Positions 50,030 to 62,334 of a DNA stretch of 64,000 nucleotides are shown here, piece by piece (position 1 is the first letter of the stretch; each line of letters opens with the position of its first letter). The DNA is from Hydractinia symbiolongicarpus. Its lineage: Eukaryota > Cnidaria > Hydrozoa > Anthoathecata > Hydractiniidae. The notes beneath the pieces are model-generated. The model was not told the origin of the DNA and did no database searches. It saw nothing but the letters and a program-made list of their open reading frames with translations. The DNA is taken from positions 434,001 through 498,000 of the forward strand of contig NC_079875.1 of the NCBI RefSeq assembly GCF_029227915.1. Direction: 5' to 3'. Both the position numbers and the translations under genes were made by a program.

Positions 50030-52866
50030 AATCGTTCGGGAAATGAGTTCACTCCCTGGGTACTTTCTTTGTATACTTTGGACTATACGGGCCGAGTCCG
50101 GGGTTTACGGGAAATGGCGGGTTTTCGTTTGCCGGCGATTAAAGTCCATTTATTCAGCGTCTCATCAAAAATGAAAACACTTTTAAAAACTACCAGTCTC
50201 ATGGGCTTTAGTGGTGAAATAATAATTTAAAAAATCGTTCGGGAAATGAGTTTACTCCCTGGGTACTTTGTTTGTATACTTTTGACTATACGGACCGAGT
50301 CTGGGATTTACAGGAAATCTCAGGTTTTCGTTTGCCGGCGATTAAACTTCTTTTATTCAGCGTCTCATCAAAAATGAAAACATTTTTAAAAACTACAAGT
50401 CTCATGGGCTTTAGTGGTGAAATAATAATTTAAAAAATCGTTCGGGAAATGAGTTTACTCCCTGGGTACTTTATTTGTATACTTTTAACTATACGGGCCG
50501 AGTCCGGGATTTACAGGAATTCGCAGGTTTTCGTTTGCCGGCGATTAAACTTCTTTTATTCAGCGTCTCATCAAAAATGAAAACATTTTTGAAAACTACA
50601 AGTCTCATGCGTTTTAGTAGTGAAAAAATAATTTAAAAAATCGTTCAGGAAATGAGTTTACTCCCTGGGTACTTTCTTTGTATACTTTTGACTATACGGG
50701 CCGAGTCCGAGGTTTACGGGAAATGGCGGGTTTTCGTTTGCCGGCGATTAAACTCCATTTATTCAGCGTCTCATCAAAAATGAAAACACTTTTAAAAACA
50801 ACAAGTCTCATGGGCTTTAGTGGTGAAATAATAATTTAAAAAATCGTTCGGGAAATGAGTTTACTCCCTGGGTACTTTGTTTGTATACTTTTGACTATAC
50901 GGACCGAGTCTGGGATTTACAGGAAATCTCAGGTTTTCGTTTGCCGGCGATTAAACTTCTTTTATTCAGCGTCTCATCAAAAATGAAAACATTTTTAAAA
51001 ACTACAAGTCTCATGGGCTTTAGTGGTGAAATAATAATTTAAAAAATCGTTCGGGAAATGAGTTTACTCCCTGGGTACTTTATTTGTATACTTTTAACTA
51101 TACGGGCCGAGTCCGGGATTTACAGGAATTCGCAGGTTTTCGTTTGCCGGCGATTAAACTTCTTTTATTCAGCGTCTCATCAAAAATGAAAACATTTTTG
51201 AAAACTACAAGTCTCATGCGTTTTAGTAGTGAAAAAATAATTTAAAAAATCGTTCGGGAAATGAGTTTACTCCCTGGGTACTTTCTTTGTATACTTTTGA
51301 CTATACGGGCCGAGTCCGGGGTTTACGGGAAATGGCGGGTTTTCGTTTGCCGGCGATTAAACTCCATTTATTCAGCGTCTCATCAAAAATGAAAACACTT
51401 TTAAAAACTACAAGTCTCATGGGCTTTAGTGGTGAAATAATTACTTAAAAAATCGTTCGGGAAATGAGTTTACTCCATGGGTACTTTTTTTGTATACTTT
51501 TGACTTTACAGGCCGAGTCCGGGATTTACGGGAAATCGCAGGTTTTCGTTTGCCGGCGATTAAACTTCTTTTATTCAGCGTCTCATCAAAAATGAAAACA
51601 TTTTTGAAAACTACAAGTCTCATGCGTTTTAGTAGTGAAAAAATAATTTAAAAAATCGTTCGGGAAATGAGTTTACTCCCTGGGTACTTTCTTTGTATAC
51701 TTTTGACTATACGGGCCGAGTCCGGGGTTTACGGGAAATGGCGGGTTTTCGTTTGCCGGCGATTAAACTCCATTTATTCAGCGTCTCATCAAAAATGAAA
51801 ACACTTTTAAAAACTACAACTCTCATGGGCTTTAGTGGTGAAATAATAATTTAAAAAATCGTTCGGGAAATGAATTTACTTCCTGGGTACTTTGTTTGTA
51901 TACTTTTGACTATACGGACCGAGTCTGGGATTTACAGGAAATCTCAGGTTTTCGTTTGCCGGCGATTAAACTTCTTTTATTCAGCGTCTTATCAAAAATG
52001 AAAACATTTTTAAAAACTAGAAGTCTCATGGGCTTTAGTGGTGAAATAATAATTTAAAAAATCGTTCGGGAAATGAGTTTACTCCCTGGGTACTTTATTT
52101 GTATACTTTTAACTATACGGGCCGAGTCCGGGATTTACAGGAAATCGCAGGTTTTCGTTTGCCGGCGATTAAACTTCTTTTATTCAGCGTCTCATCAAAA
52201 ATGAATACATTTTTGAAAACTACAAGTCTCATGCGATATAGTGGTGAAAAGATAATTTAAAAAATCGTTCTGGAAATGAGTTTACTCACAGGGTACTTTC
52301 TTTGTATACATTCGACTATACGGGAGAAGCCCGGGATTTACGGGAAATCGCGGGTTTTCGTTTGCCGGCGATTAAACCTCTTTCATTAAGCGTCTCATTA
52401 AAAATGAAAACATTTTTGAAAACTACAAGTCTCATTTGTTCAAGTGGTGCAGAAATAATTTGAAAAATCGTTCGGGAAATGAGTTTACTCCCTGGGTACT
52501 TTCTTTTTATACTTTTGACTATACGGGCCGAGTCCGGGAGTTACGGGAAATCTCAGGTTTTCGTTTGCCGGCGATTAAACTTCTTTTATTCAGCGTCTCA
52601 TCAAAAATGAAAACATCTTTAGAAACTACAAGTCTCATGGGCTTTAGTGGTGAAATAATAACTTAAAAAATCGTTCGGGAAATGAGTTTACTCCATGGGT
52701 ACTTTTTTTGTATACTTTTGACTTTACAGGCCGAGTCCGGGATTTACGGGAAATCGCAGGTTTTCGTTTACCGGTGATTAAACTTCTTTTATTCAGCGTC
52801 TCATCAAAAATGAAAACATTTTTAAAAACTACAAGTCTCATGCGTTTTAGTGGTGAAAAAGTAACT
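50030..52866 (+). repeat. Trimer and 5-mer repeats, 50.0-52.9 kb
   Basis: Monomers with TACGGACCGAG at 50291, 50900 and 51915 show one 609-bp step (three monomers) and one 1015-bp step (five monomers). Other private markers are ATTAAACTCCATTTATTC and GCGTTTTAGTAGTG. The last part, 52.2-52.85 kb, resembles 49.5-50.0 and 63.3-63.75 kb (CTTTTTATAC, AAAACATCTTTAG, TTTACCGGTG), and so leads into the second large duplicated unit. Confidence 0.8.
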
Positions 52867-55012
52867 TAAAAAATCGTTCTGGAAATGAGTTTACTCACAG
52901 GGTACTTTCTTTGTATACATTTGACTATACGGGACAAGCCCGGGATTTACGGGAAATTGCGGGTTTTCGTTTGCCGGCAATTAAACCTCTTTCATTAAGC
53001 GTCTCATTAAAAATGAAAACATTTTTGAAAACTACAAGTCTCATTCGTTCTAGTGGTGCAGAAATAATTTGAAAAATCGTTCGGGAAATGAGTTTACTCC
53101 CTGGGTACTTTCTTTGTATACTTTCGACTATACGGGACAAGCCTGGGATTTACGGGAAATCGCGGGTTTTCGTTTGCCGGCGAATATACCTCTTTCATTA
53201 AACGTCCCAATAAAAATGAAAACAGTTTTGAAAACTACAAGTCTCATGGGCTTTAGTGGTGAAATAATAGTTTAAAAAATCGTTCGGGAAATGAGTTTAC
53301 TCCCTGGGTACTTTCTTTGTATACTTTGGACTATACGGGCCGAGTCTGGGATTTACGAGAAATCTCGGGTTTTCGTTTGCCGGCGATTAAACTTCTTTTA
53401 TTCAGCGTCTCATCAAAAATGAATACATTTTTAAAAACTACAAGTCTCATGCGATTTAGTGGTGAAAAGATAATTTAAAAAATCGTTCTGGAAATGAGTT
53501 TACTCACAGGGTACTTTCTTTGTATACATTCGACTATACGGGACAAGCCCGGGATTTACGGAAAATCGCGGGTTTTCGTTTGCCGGCCATTAAGCCTCTT
53601 TCATTAAGCGTCTCAATAAAAATGAAAACATTTTTGAAAGCTACAAGTCTCATGGGCTTTAGTGGTGAAATAATAATTTAAAAAATCGTTCGGGAAATGA
53701 GTTTACTCCCTGGGTACTTTCTTTGTATACTTTTGACTATACGGGCAGAGTCTGGGATTTACGGGAAATCTCAGGTTTTCGTTTGCCGGCAATTAAACTT
53801 CTTTTATTCACCGTCTCATCAAAAATGAATACATTTTTGAAAACTACAAGTCTCATGCGATTTAGTGGTGAAAAGATAATTTAAAAAATCGTTCTGGAAA
53901 TGAGTTTACTCACAGGGTACTTTCTTTGTTTACATTCGACTATACGGGACAAGCCTGGGATTTACGGGAAATCTCAGGTTTTCGTTTGCCGGCGATTAAA
54001 CTTCTTTTATTCAGCGTCTCATCAAAAATGAATACATTTTTGAAAACTACAAGTCTCATGCGATTTAGTGGTGAAAAGATAATTTAAAAAATCGTTCTGG
54101 AAATGAGTTTACTCACAGGGTACTTTCTTTGTTTACATTCGACTATACGGGACAAGCCTGGGATTTACGGGAAATCGCGGGTTTTCGTTTGCCGGCGATT
54201 ATACATCTTTCATTAAACGTCCCAATAAAAATGAAAACAGTTTTGAAAACTACAAGTCTCATGGGCTTTAGTGGTGAAATAATAGTTTAAAAAATCTTTC
54301 GGGAAATGAGTTTACTCCCTGGGTACTTTCTTTGTATACTTTGGACTATACGGGCCGAGTCTGGGATTTACGGGAAATCTCGGGTTTTCGTTTCCGGCGA
54401 TTAAACTTCTTTTATTCAGCGTCTCATCAAAAATGAATACATTTTTGAAAACTACAAGTCTCATGCGATTTAGTGGTGAAAAGATAATTTAAAAAATCGT
54501 TCTGGAAATGAGTTTACTCACAGGGTACTTTCTTTGAATACATTCGACTATACGGGACAAGCCCGGGATTTACGGGAAATCGCAGGTTTTCGTTTGCCGG
54601 CTATTATGCCTCTTTCATTAGGCGTCTCAATAAAAATGAAAACATTTTTGTAAACTACAAGTCTCATGGGCTTTAGTGGTAAAATAATAATTTAAAAAAT
54701 CGTTCGGGAAATGAGTTTACTCCCTGGGTACTTTCTTTGTATACTTTTGACTATACGGGCCGAGTCTGGGATTTACGGGAAATCTCAGGTTTTCGTTTGC
54801 CGGCGATTAAACTTCTTTTATTCAGCGTCTCATCAAAAATGAATACATTTTTGAAAACTACAAGTCTCATGCGATTTAGTGGTGAAAAGATAATTTAAAA
54901 AATCGTTCTGAAAATGAGTTTACTCTCAGGGTACTTTCTTTGTATACATTCGACTATACGGGACAAGCACGGGATTTACGGGAAATCGCGGGTTTTCGTT
55001 TGCCGGCAATTA

Positions 55013-56636
55013 AACCTCTTTCATTAAGCGTCTCATTAAAAATGAGAACATTTTTGAAAACTGCAAGTCTCATTCGTTCTAGTGGTGCAGAAATAATTTG
55101 AAAAATCGTTCGGGAAATGAGTTTACTCCCTGGGTACTTTCTTTGTATACTTTTGACTATACGGGCCTGGTCCAGGAGTTACGGGAAGTCGCGGGTTTTC
55201 GTTTGCCGGCGATTAAACTTCTTTTATTCAGCGTCTCATCAAAAATGAAAACATTTTTAAAAACTACAAGTCTCATGGGCTTAAGTGGTGAAATAATAAT
55301 TTAAAAAATCGTTCGGGAAATGAGTTTACTCCCTGGGTACTTTTTTTGTATACTTTTGACTATACGGGCCGTGTCTGGGATTTACGGGAAATCTCAGGTT
55401 TTCGTTTGCCGGCGATTAAACTTTTTTTATTCAGCGTCTCATCAAAAATGAATACATTTTTGAAAACTACAAGTCTCATGCGATTTAGTGGTGAAAAGAT
55501 AATTTAAAAAATCGTTCTGGAAATGAGTTTACTCACAGGGTACTTTCTTTGTATACATTCGACTATACGGGACAAGCCCGGGATTTACGGGAAATCGCGG
55601 GTTTTCGTTTGCCGGCGATTAAGCCTCTTTCATTAAGCGTCTCAATAAAAATGAAAACATTTTTGAAAACTACAAGTCTCATGGGCTTTAGTGGTGAAAT
55701 AATAATTTAAAAAATCGTTCGGGAAATGAGTTTACTCCCTGGGTACTTTCTTTGTATACTTTTGACTATACGGGCCGAGTCTGGGATTTACGGGAAATCT
55801 CAGGTTTTCGTTTGCCGGCGATTAAACCTCTTTCATTAAGCGTCTCATTAAAAATGAGAACATTTTTGAAAACTGCAAGTCTCATTCGTTCTAGTGGTGC
55901 AGAAATAATTTGAAAAATCGTTCGGGAAATGAGTTTACTCCCTGGGTACTTTCTTTGTATACTTTTGACTATACGGGCCGGGTCCAGGAGTTACGGGAAG
56001 TCGCGGGTTTTCGTTTGCCGGCGATTAAACTTCTTTTATTCAGCGTCTCATCAAAAATGAAAACATTTTTAAAAACTACAAGTCTCATGGGCTTAAGTGG
56101 TGAAATAATAATTTAAAAAATCGTTCGGGAAATGAGTTTACTCCCTGGGTACTTTTTTTGTATACTTTTGACTATACGGGCCGTGTCTGGGATTTACGGG
56201 AAATCTCAGGTTTTCGTTTGCCGGCGATTAAACTTTTTTTATTCAGCGTCTCATCAAAAATGAATACATTTTTGAAAACTACAAGTCTCATGCGATTTAG
56301 TGGTGAAAAGATAATTTAAAAAATCGTTCTGGAAATGAGTTTACTCACAGGGTACTTTCTTTGTATACATTCGACTATACGGGACAAGCCCGGGATTTAC
56401 GGGAAATCGCGGGTTTTCGTTTGCCGGCGATTAAGCCTCTTTCATTAAGCGTCTCAATAAAAATGAAAACATTTTTGAAAACTACAAGTCTCATGGGCTT
56501 TAGTGGTGAAATAATAATTTAAAAAATCGTTCGGGAAATGAGTTTACTCCCTGGGTACTTTCTTTGTATACTTTTGACTATACGGGCCGAGTCTGGGATT
56601 TACGGGAAATCTCAGGTTTTCGTTTGCCGGCGATTA
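55013..56636 (+). repeat. Tandem 4-mer duplication, 2 x 812 bp
   Basis: The monomers at 55098 and 55303 recur at 55910 and 56115, exactly 812 bp on. Shared markers are AATGAGAACATT, GGGTCCAGGAG (TCCAGGAG) and GGGCCGTGTCTGGG. The corresponding region near 45 kb has one copy, so the duplication occurred after the larger units separated, or was lost there. Confidence 0.86.
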
Positions 56637-56989
56637 AACTTCTTTTATTCAGCGTCTCATCAAAAATGAATACATTTTTGAAAACTACAAGTCTCATGCG
56701 ATTTAGTGGTGAAAAGATAATTTAAAAAATCGTTCTGGAAATGAGTTTACTCACAGGGTACTTTCTTTGTATACATTCGACTATACGGGACAAGCTCGGG
56801 ATTTACGGGAAATCGCGGGTTTTCGTTTGCCGGCGATTAAACCTCTTTCATTAAGCGTCTCATTAAAAATAAAAACATTTTTGAAAACTGCAAGTCTCAT
56901 TCGTTCTAGTGGTGCAGAAATAATTTGAAAAATCGTTCGGGAAATGAGTTTACTTCCTGGGTACTTTCTTTTTATACTTTTGACTATAC

Positions 56990-57022
56990 GGGCCGGGTCC
57001 GGGAGTTACGGGAAGTCGCGGG
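56990..57022 (+). other. Canonical G-quadruplex pattern
   Basis: Duplicate of the motif at 46103-46135, displaced by 10887 bp, with the same runs and spacers. Confidence 0.7.
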
Positions 57023-57639
57023 TTTTCATTTGCCGGCGATTAAACTTCTTTTATTCAGCGTCTCATCAAAAATGAAAATATTTTTCAAAACTACAAGTCT
57101 CATGGGCTTTAGTGGTGAAATTATAATTTAAAAAATCGTTCGGGATATGAGTTTACTCCCTGGGTACTTTTTTGTATACTTTTGTCTTTACAGGCCGAGT
57201 CCGGGATTTACAGGAAATCGCAGGTTTTCGTTTGCCGGCGAATAAACTTCTTTTATTCAGCGTCTCATCAAAAATGAAAACATTTTTGAAAACTACAAGT
57301 CTCATGCGTTTTATTGGTGAAAAAGTAATTTAAAAAATCGTTCGGGAAATGAGTTTACTCCCTGGGTACTTTCTTTGTATACTTTTGACTATACGGGCCG
57401 AGTCCAGGGTTTACGTGAAATGGCGGGTTTTCGTTTGCCGGCGATTAAACTTTTTTTATTCAGAGTCTCATCAAAAATGAAAACATTTTTAAAAACTACA
57501 AGTCTCATGGGCTTTAGCGGTGAAATAATAATTTAAAAAATCGTTCGGGAAATGAGTTTACTCCCTGGGTACTTTCTTTGTATACATTTGACTATACGGG
57601 ACAAGCCCGGAATTTACGGGAAATCGCAGGTTTTCGTTT

Positions 57640-59466
57640 GCCGGCGATTAAACTTCTTTTATTCAGCGTCTCAACAAAAATGAAAACATTTGTGAAAACT
57701 ACAAGTCTCATGCGATTTAGTGGTGAAAAGATAATTTAAAAAATCGTTCGGGAAATGAGTTTACTCCCTGGGTACTTTCTTTGTATACATTTGACTATAC
57801 GGGACAAGCCCGGAATTTACGGGAATTCGCAGGTTTTCGTTTGCCGGCGATTAAACTTCTTTTATTCAGCGTCTCAACAAAAATGAAAACATTTGTGAAA
57901 ACTACAAGTCTCATGCGATTTAGTGGTGAAAAGATAATTTAAAAAATCGTTCTGGAAATGAGTTTACCCACAGGGTACTTTCTTTGTATGCATTCGACTA
58001 TACGGGACAAGCCCGGGATTTACGGGAAATCGCGGGTTTTCGTTTGCAGGCAATTAAACCTCTTTCATTAGGCGTCTCATTAAAAATGAAAACATTTTTG
58101 AAAACTACAAGTCTCATTCGTTCTAGTGGTGCAGAAATAATTTGAAAAATCGTTCGGGAAATGAGTTTACTCCCTGGGTACTTTCTTTGTATACTTTTGA
58201 CTAGACGGGCCGAGTCCGGGAGTTACGGAAAGTCACGGGTTTTCGTTTGCCGGCGATTAAACTTCTTTTATTCAGCGTCTCATCAAAAATGAAAGCATTT
58301 TTAAAAACTAAAAGTCTCATGGGCTTTAGTGGTGAAATAATAATTTAAAAAATCGTTCGGGAAATGAGTTTACTCCCTTGGTACTTTTTTTGTATACTTT
58401 TGACTTTGCAGGCCGAGTCCAGGATTTACGGGAAATCGCAGGTTTTCGTTTGCCGGCGATTAAACTTCTTTTATTCAGCGTCTCATCAAAAATGAAAACA
58501 TTTTTGAAAACTACAAGTCTCATGCGTTTTAGTGGTGTAAAAGTAATTTAAAAAATCGTTCGGGAAATGAGTTTACTCCCTGGGTACTTTCTTTGTATAC
58601 TTTTGACTAGACGGGCCGAGTCCGGGGTTTACGGGAAATGGCGGGTTTTTGTTTGCCGGCGATTAAACTCCATTTATTCAGCGTCTCATCAAAAATGAAA
58701 ACATTTTTAAAAACTACAAGTCTCATTCGTTCTAGTGGTGCAGAAATAATTTGAAAAATCGTTCGGAAAATCATTTTACTCCTTGGGTACTTTCTTTATA
58801 TACATTCAACTATACGGGCCGAGTCCGGGAGTTATGGGAAGTCGCGGGTTTTCGTTTGCCGGCCATTAAAATTCTTTTATTCAGCGTCTCATCAAAAATG
58901 AAACCAAGTTTGAAAACTACAAGCCTCATGCGATTTAGTGGTGAAAAGATAATTTAAAAAATCGTTCTGGAAATGAGTTTACCCACAGGGTACTTTCTTT
59001 GTATGCATTCGACTATACGGGACAAGCCCGGGATTTACGGGAAATCGCGGGTTTTCGTTTGCAGGCAATTAAACCTCTTTCATTAGGCGTCTCATTAAAA
59101 ATGAAAACATTTTTGAAAACTACAAGTCTCATTCGTTCTAGTGGTGCAGAAATAATTTGAAAAATCGTTCGGGAAATGAGTTTACTCCCTGGGTACTTTC
59201 TTTGTATACTTTTGACTAGACGGGCCGAGTCCGGGAGTTACGGAAAGTCACGGGTTTTCGTTTGCCGGCGATTAAACTTCTTTTATTCAGCGTCTCATCA
59301 AAAATGAAAGCATTTTTAAAAACTAAAAGTCTCATGGGCTTTAGTGGTGAAATAATAATTTAAAAAATCGTTCGGGAAATGAGTTTACTCCCTTGGTACT
59401 TTTTTGGTATACTTTTGACTTTGCAGGCCGAGTCCGGGATTTACGGGAAATCGCAGGTTTTCGTTT
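57640..59466 (+). repeat. 9-mer HOR unit A (1827 bp)
   Basis: Nine monomers repeated with a shift of 1827 bp (58751 to 60578). The unit includes monomers with TTTACCCACAGGG, AATGAAAGCATTTTT, AAATCATTTTACTCC and AATGAAACCAAG. Inside it a 5+4 substructure shows up, because the 58326 segment also recurs at 59341 (1015 bp). Confidence 0.86.
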
Positions 59467-61293
59467 GCCGGCGATTAAACTTCTTTTATTCAGCGTCTCA
59501 TCAAAAATGAAAACATTTGTGAAAACTACAAGTCTCATGCGATTTAGTGGTGAAAAGATAATTTAAAAAATCGTTCGGGAAATGAGTTTACTCCCTGGGT
59601 ACTTTCTTTGTATACATTTGACTATACGGGACAAGCCCGGAATTTACGGGAAATCGCAGGTTTTCGTTTGCCGGCGATTAAACTTCTTTTATTCAGCGTC
59701 TCAACAAAAATGAAAACATTTGTGAAAACTACAAGTCTCATGCGATTTAGTGGTGAAAAGATAATTTAAAAAATCGTTCTGGAAATTAGTTTACCCACAG
59801 GGTACTTTCTTTGTATGCATTCGACTATACGGGACAAGCCCGGGATTTACGGGAAATCGCGGGTTTTCGTTTGCAGGCAATTAAACCTCTTTCATTAGGC
59901 GTCTCATTAAAAATGAAAACATTTTTGAAAACTACAAGTCTCATTCGTTCTAGTGGTGCAGAAATAATTTGAAAAATCGTTCGGGAAATGAGTTTACTCC
60001 CTGGGTACTTTCTTTGTATACTTTTGACTAGACGGGCCGAGTCCGGGAGTTACGGAAAGTCACGGGTTTTCGTTTGCCGGCGATTAAACTTCTTTTATTC
60101 AGCGTCTCATCAAAAATGAAAGCATTTTTAAAAACTAAAAGTCTCATGGGCTTTAGTGGTGAAATAATAATTTAAAAAATCGTTCGGGAAATTAGTTTAC
60201 TCCCTTGGTACTTTTTTTGTATACTTTTGACTTTGCAGGCCGAGTCCGGGATTTACGGGAAATCGCAGGTTTTCGTTTGCCGGCGATTAAACTTCTTTTA
60301 TTCAGCGTCTCATCAAAAATGAAAACATTTTTGAAAACTACAAGTCTCATGCGTTTTAGTGGTGTAAAAGTAATTTAAAAAATCGTTCGGGAAATGAGTT
60401 TACTCCCTGGGTACTTTCTTTGTATACTTTTGACTAGACGGGCCGAGTCCGGGGTTTACGGGAAATGGCGGGTTTTTGTTTGCCGGCGATTAAACTCCAT
60501 TTATTCAGCGTCTCATCAAAAATGAAAACATTTTTAAAAACTACAAGTCTCATTCGTTCTAGTGGTGCAGAAATAATTTGAAAAATCGTTCGGAAAATCA
60601 TTTTACTCCTTGGGTACTTTCTTTATATACATTCAACTATACGGGCCGAGTCCGGGAGTTATGGGAAGTCGCGGGTTTTCGTTTGCCGGCCATTAAAATT
60701 CTTTTATTCAGCGTCTCATCAAAAATGAAACCAAGTTTGAAAACTACAAGCCTCATGCGATTTAGTGGTGAAAAGATAATTTAAAAAATCGTTCTGGAAA
60801 TGAGTTTACCCACAGGGTACTTTCTTTGTATGCATTCGACTATACGGGACAAGCCCGGGATTTACGGGAAATCGCGGGTTTTCGTTTGCAGGCAATTAAA
60901 CCTCTTTCATTAGGCGTCTCATTAAAAATGAAAACATTTTTGAAAACTACAAGTCTCATTCGTTCTAGTGGTGCAGAAATAATTTGAAAAATCGTTCGGG
61001 AAATGAGTTTACTCCCTGGGTACTTTCTTTGTATACTTTTGACTAGACGGGCCGAGTCCGGGAGTTACGGAAAGTCACGGGTTTTCGTTTGCCGGCGATT
61101 GAACTTCTTTTATTCAGCGTCTCATCAAAAATGAAAGCATTTTTAAAAACTAAAAGTCTCATGGGCTTTAGTGGTGAAATAATAATTTAAAAAATCGTTC
61201 GGGAAATGAGTTTACTCCCTTGGTACTTTTTTTGTATACTTTTGACTTTGCAGGCCGAGTCCGGGATTTACGGGAAATCGCAGGTTTTCGTTT
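59467..61293 (+). repeat. 9-mer HOR unit B (1827 bp)
   Basis: Tandem copy of 57640-59466. It differs by few bases, for example AAATTAGTTTACC near 59785 and 60191 where other copies read AAATGAGTTTAC. After it a partial third copy runs to about 61.67 kb, before sequence collinear with 47.95 kb resumes. Confidence 0.85.
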
Positions 61294-62202
61294 GCCGGCG
61301 ATTAAACTTCTTTTATTCAGCGTCTCATCAAAAATGAAAACATTTTTGAAAACTACAAGTCTCATGCGTTTTAGTGGTGTAAAAGTAATTTAAAAAATCG
61401 TTCGGGAAATGAGTTTACTCCCTGGGTACTTTCTTTGTATACTTTTGACTAGACGGGCCGAGTCCGGGGTTTACGGGAAATGGCGGGTTTTTGTTTGCCG
61501 GCGATTAAACTCCATTTATTCAGCGTCTCATCAAAAATGAAAACATTTTTAAAAACTACAAGTCTCATTCGTTCTAGTGGTGCAGAAATAATTTGAAAAA
61601 TCGTTCGGAAAATCATTTTACTCCTTGGGTACTTTCTTTATATACATTCAACTATACGGGCCGAGTCCGGGAGTTACGGGAAATCGCGGGTTTTCGTTTG
61701 CCGGCGATTAAACATCTTTTATTCAGCGTCTCATCAAAAATGAAAACATTTTTGAAAACTACAAGTCTTATGCGTTTTAGTGGTGAAAAAATAATTTAAA
61801 AAATCGTTCTGGAAATGAGTTTACTCACAGGGTACTTTCTTTGTATACATTCGACTATGCGGGCCAAGCCCGGGATTTGCGGGAAATCGCGGGTTTTCGT
61901 TTGCCGGCGATTAAACCTCTTTCATTAAGCGTCTCATCAAAAATGAAAATATTTTTGAAAACTACAAGTCTCATGCGTTTTAGTGGTGAAAAAAAATTTA
62001 AAAAATCGTTGGGGAAATGAGTTTACTCCCTGGGTACTTTCTTTGTATACATTCGACTACACGGGCCAAGCCCGGGTTTTAGTGGAAATCGCTGGTTTTC
62101 GTTTGCCGGCGATTAAACTTCTTTTATTCAGCGTCTCATCAAAAATGAAACCAAGTTTAAAAACTACAAGTCTCATGCGTTTTAGTGGTGAAAAAATAAT
62201 TT

Positions 62203-62334
62203 AAAAAATCGTTCGGGAAATGAGTTTACTCCTTGGGTTAGGGATTAAACTTCTTTTATTCAGCGTCTCATCAAAAATGAAAACATTTTTGAAAACTACA
62301 AGTCTCATGCGATTTAGTGGTGAAAAGATAATTT
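62203..62334 (+). repeat. Truncated monomer (132 bp), copy 2
   Basis: Same 71-bp deletion and filler as 48474-48605, displaced by 13729 bp. The identical scar shows that the deletion predates duplication of the large unit and gives a unique anchor for aligning the two copies. Confidence 0.92.

Larger units (their letters stand above)
42588..50271 (+). repeat. Large duplicated unit, copy 1 (about 7.7 kb)
   Basis: Collinear with 52867-64000. The shift is 10279 bp at 42.6-43.0 kb, 10075 bp at 45.0 kb, 10887 bp at 45.2-47.6 kb and 13729-13730 bp at 47.95-50.27 kb. The steps are one extra monomer here at about 43.1 kb (204 bp), four fewer at about 45 kb (812 bp), fourteen fewer at about 47.7 kb (2842 bp) and a one-base indel near 49862. 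This copy is thus the more compact version. It contains a canonical G-quadruplex pattern at 46103-46135. Confidence 0.85.
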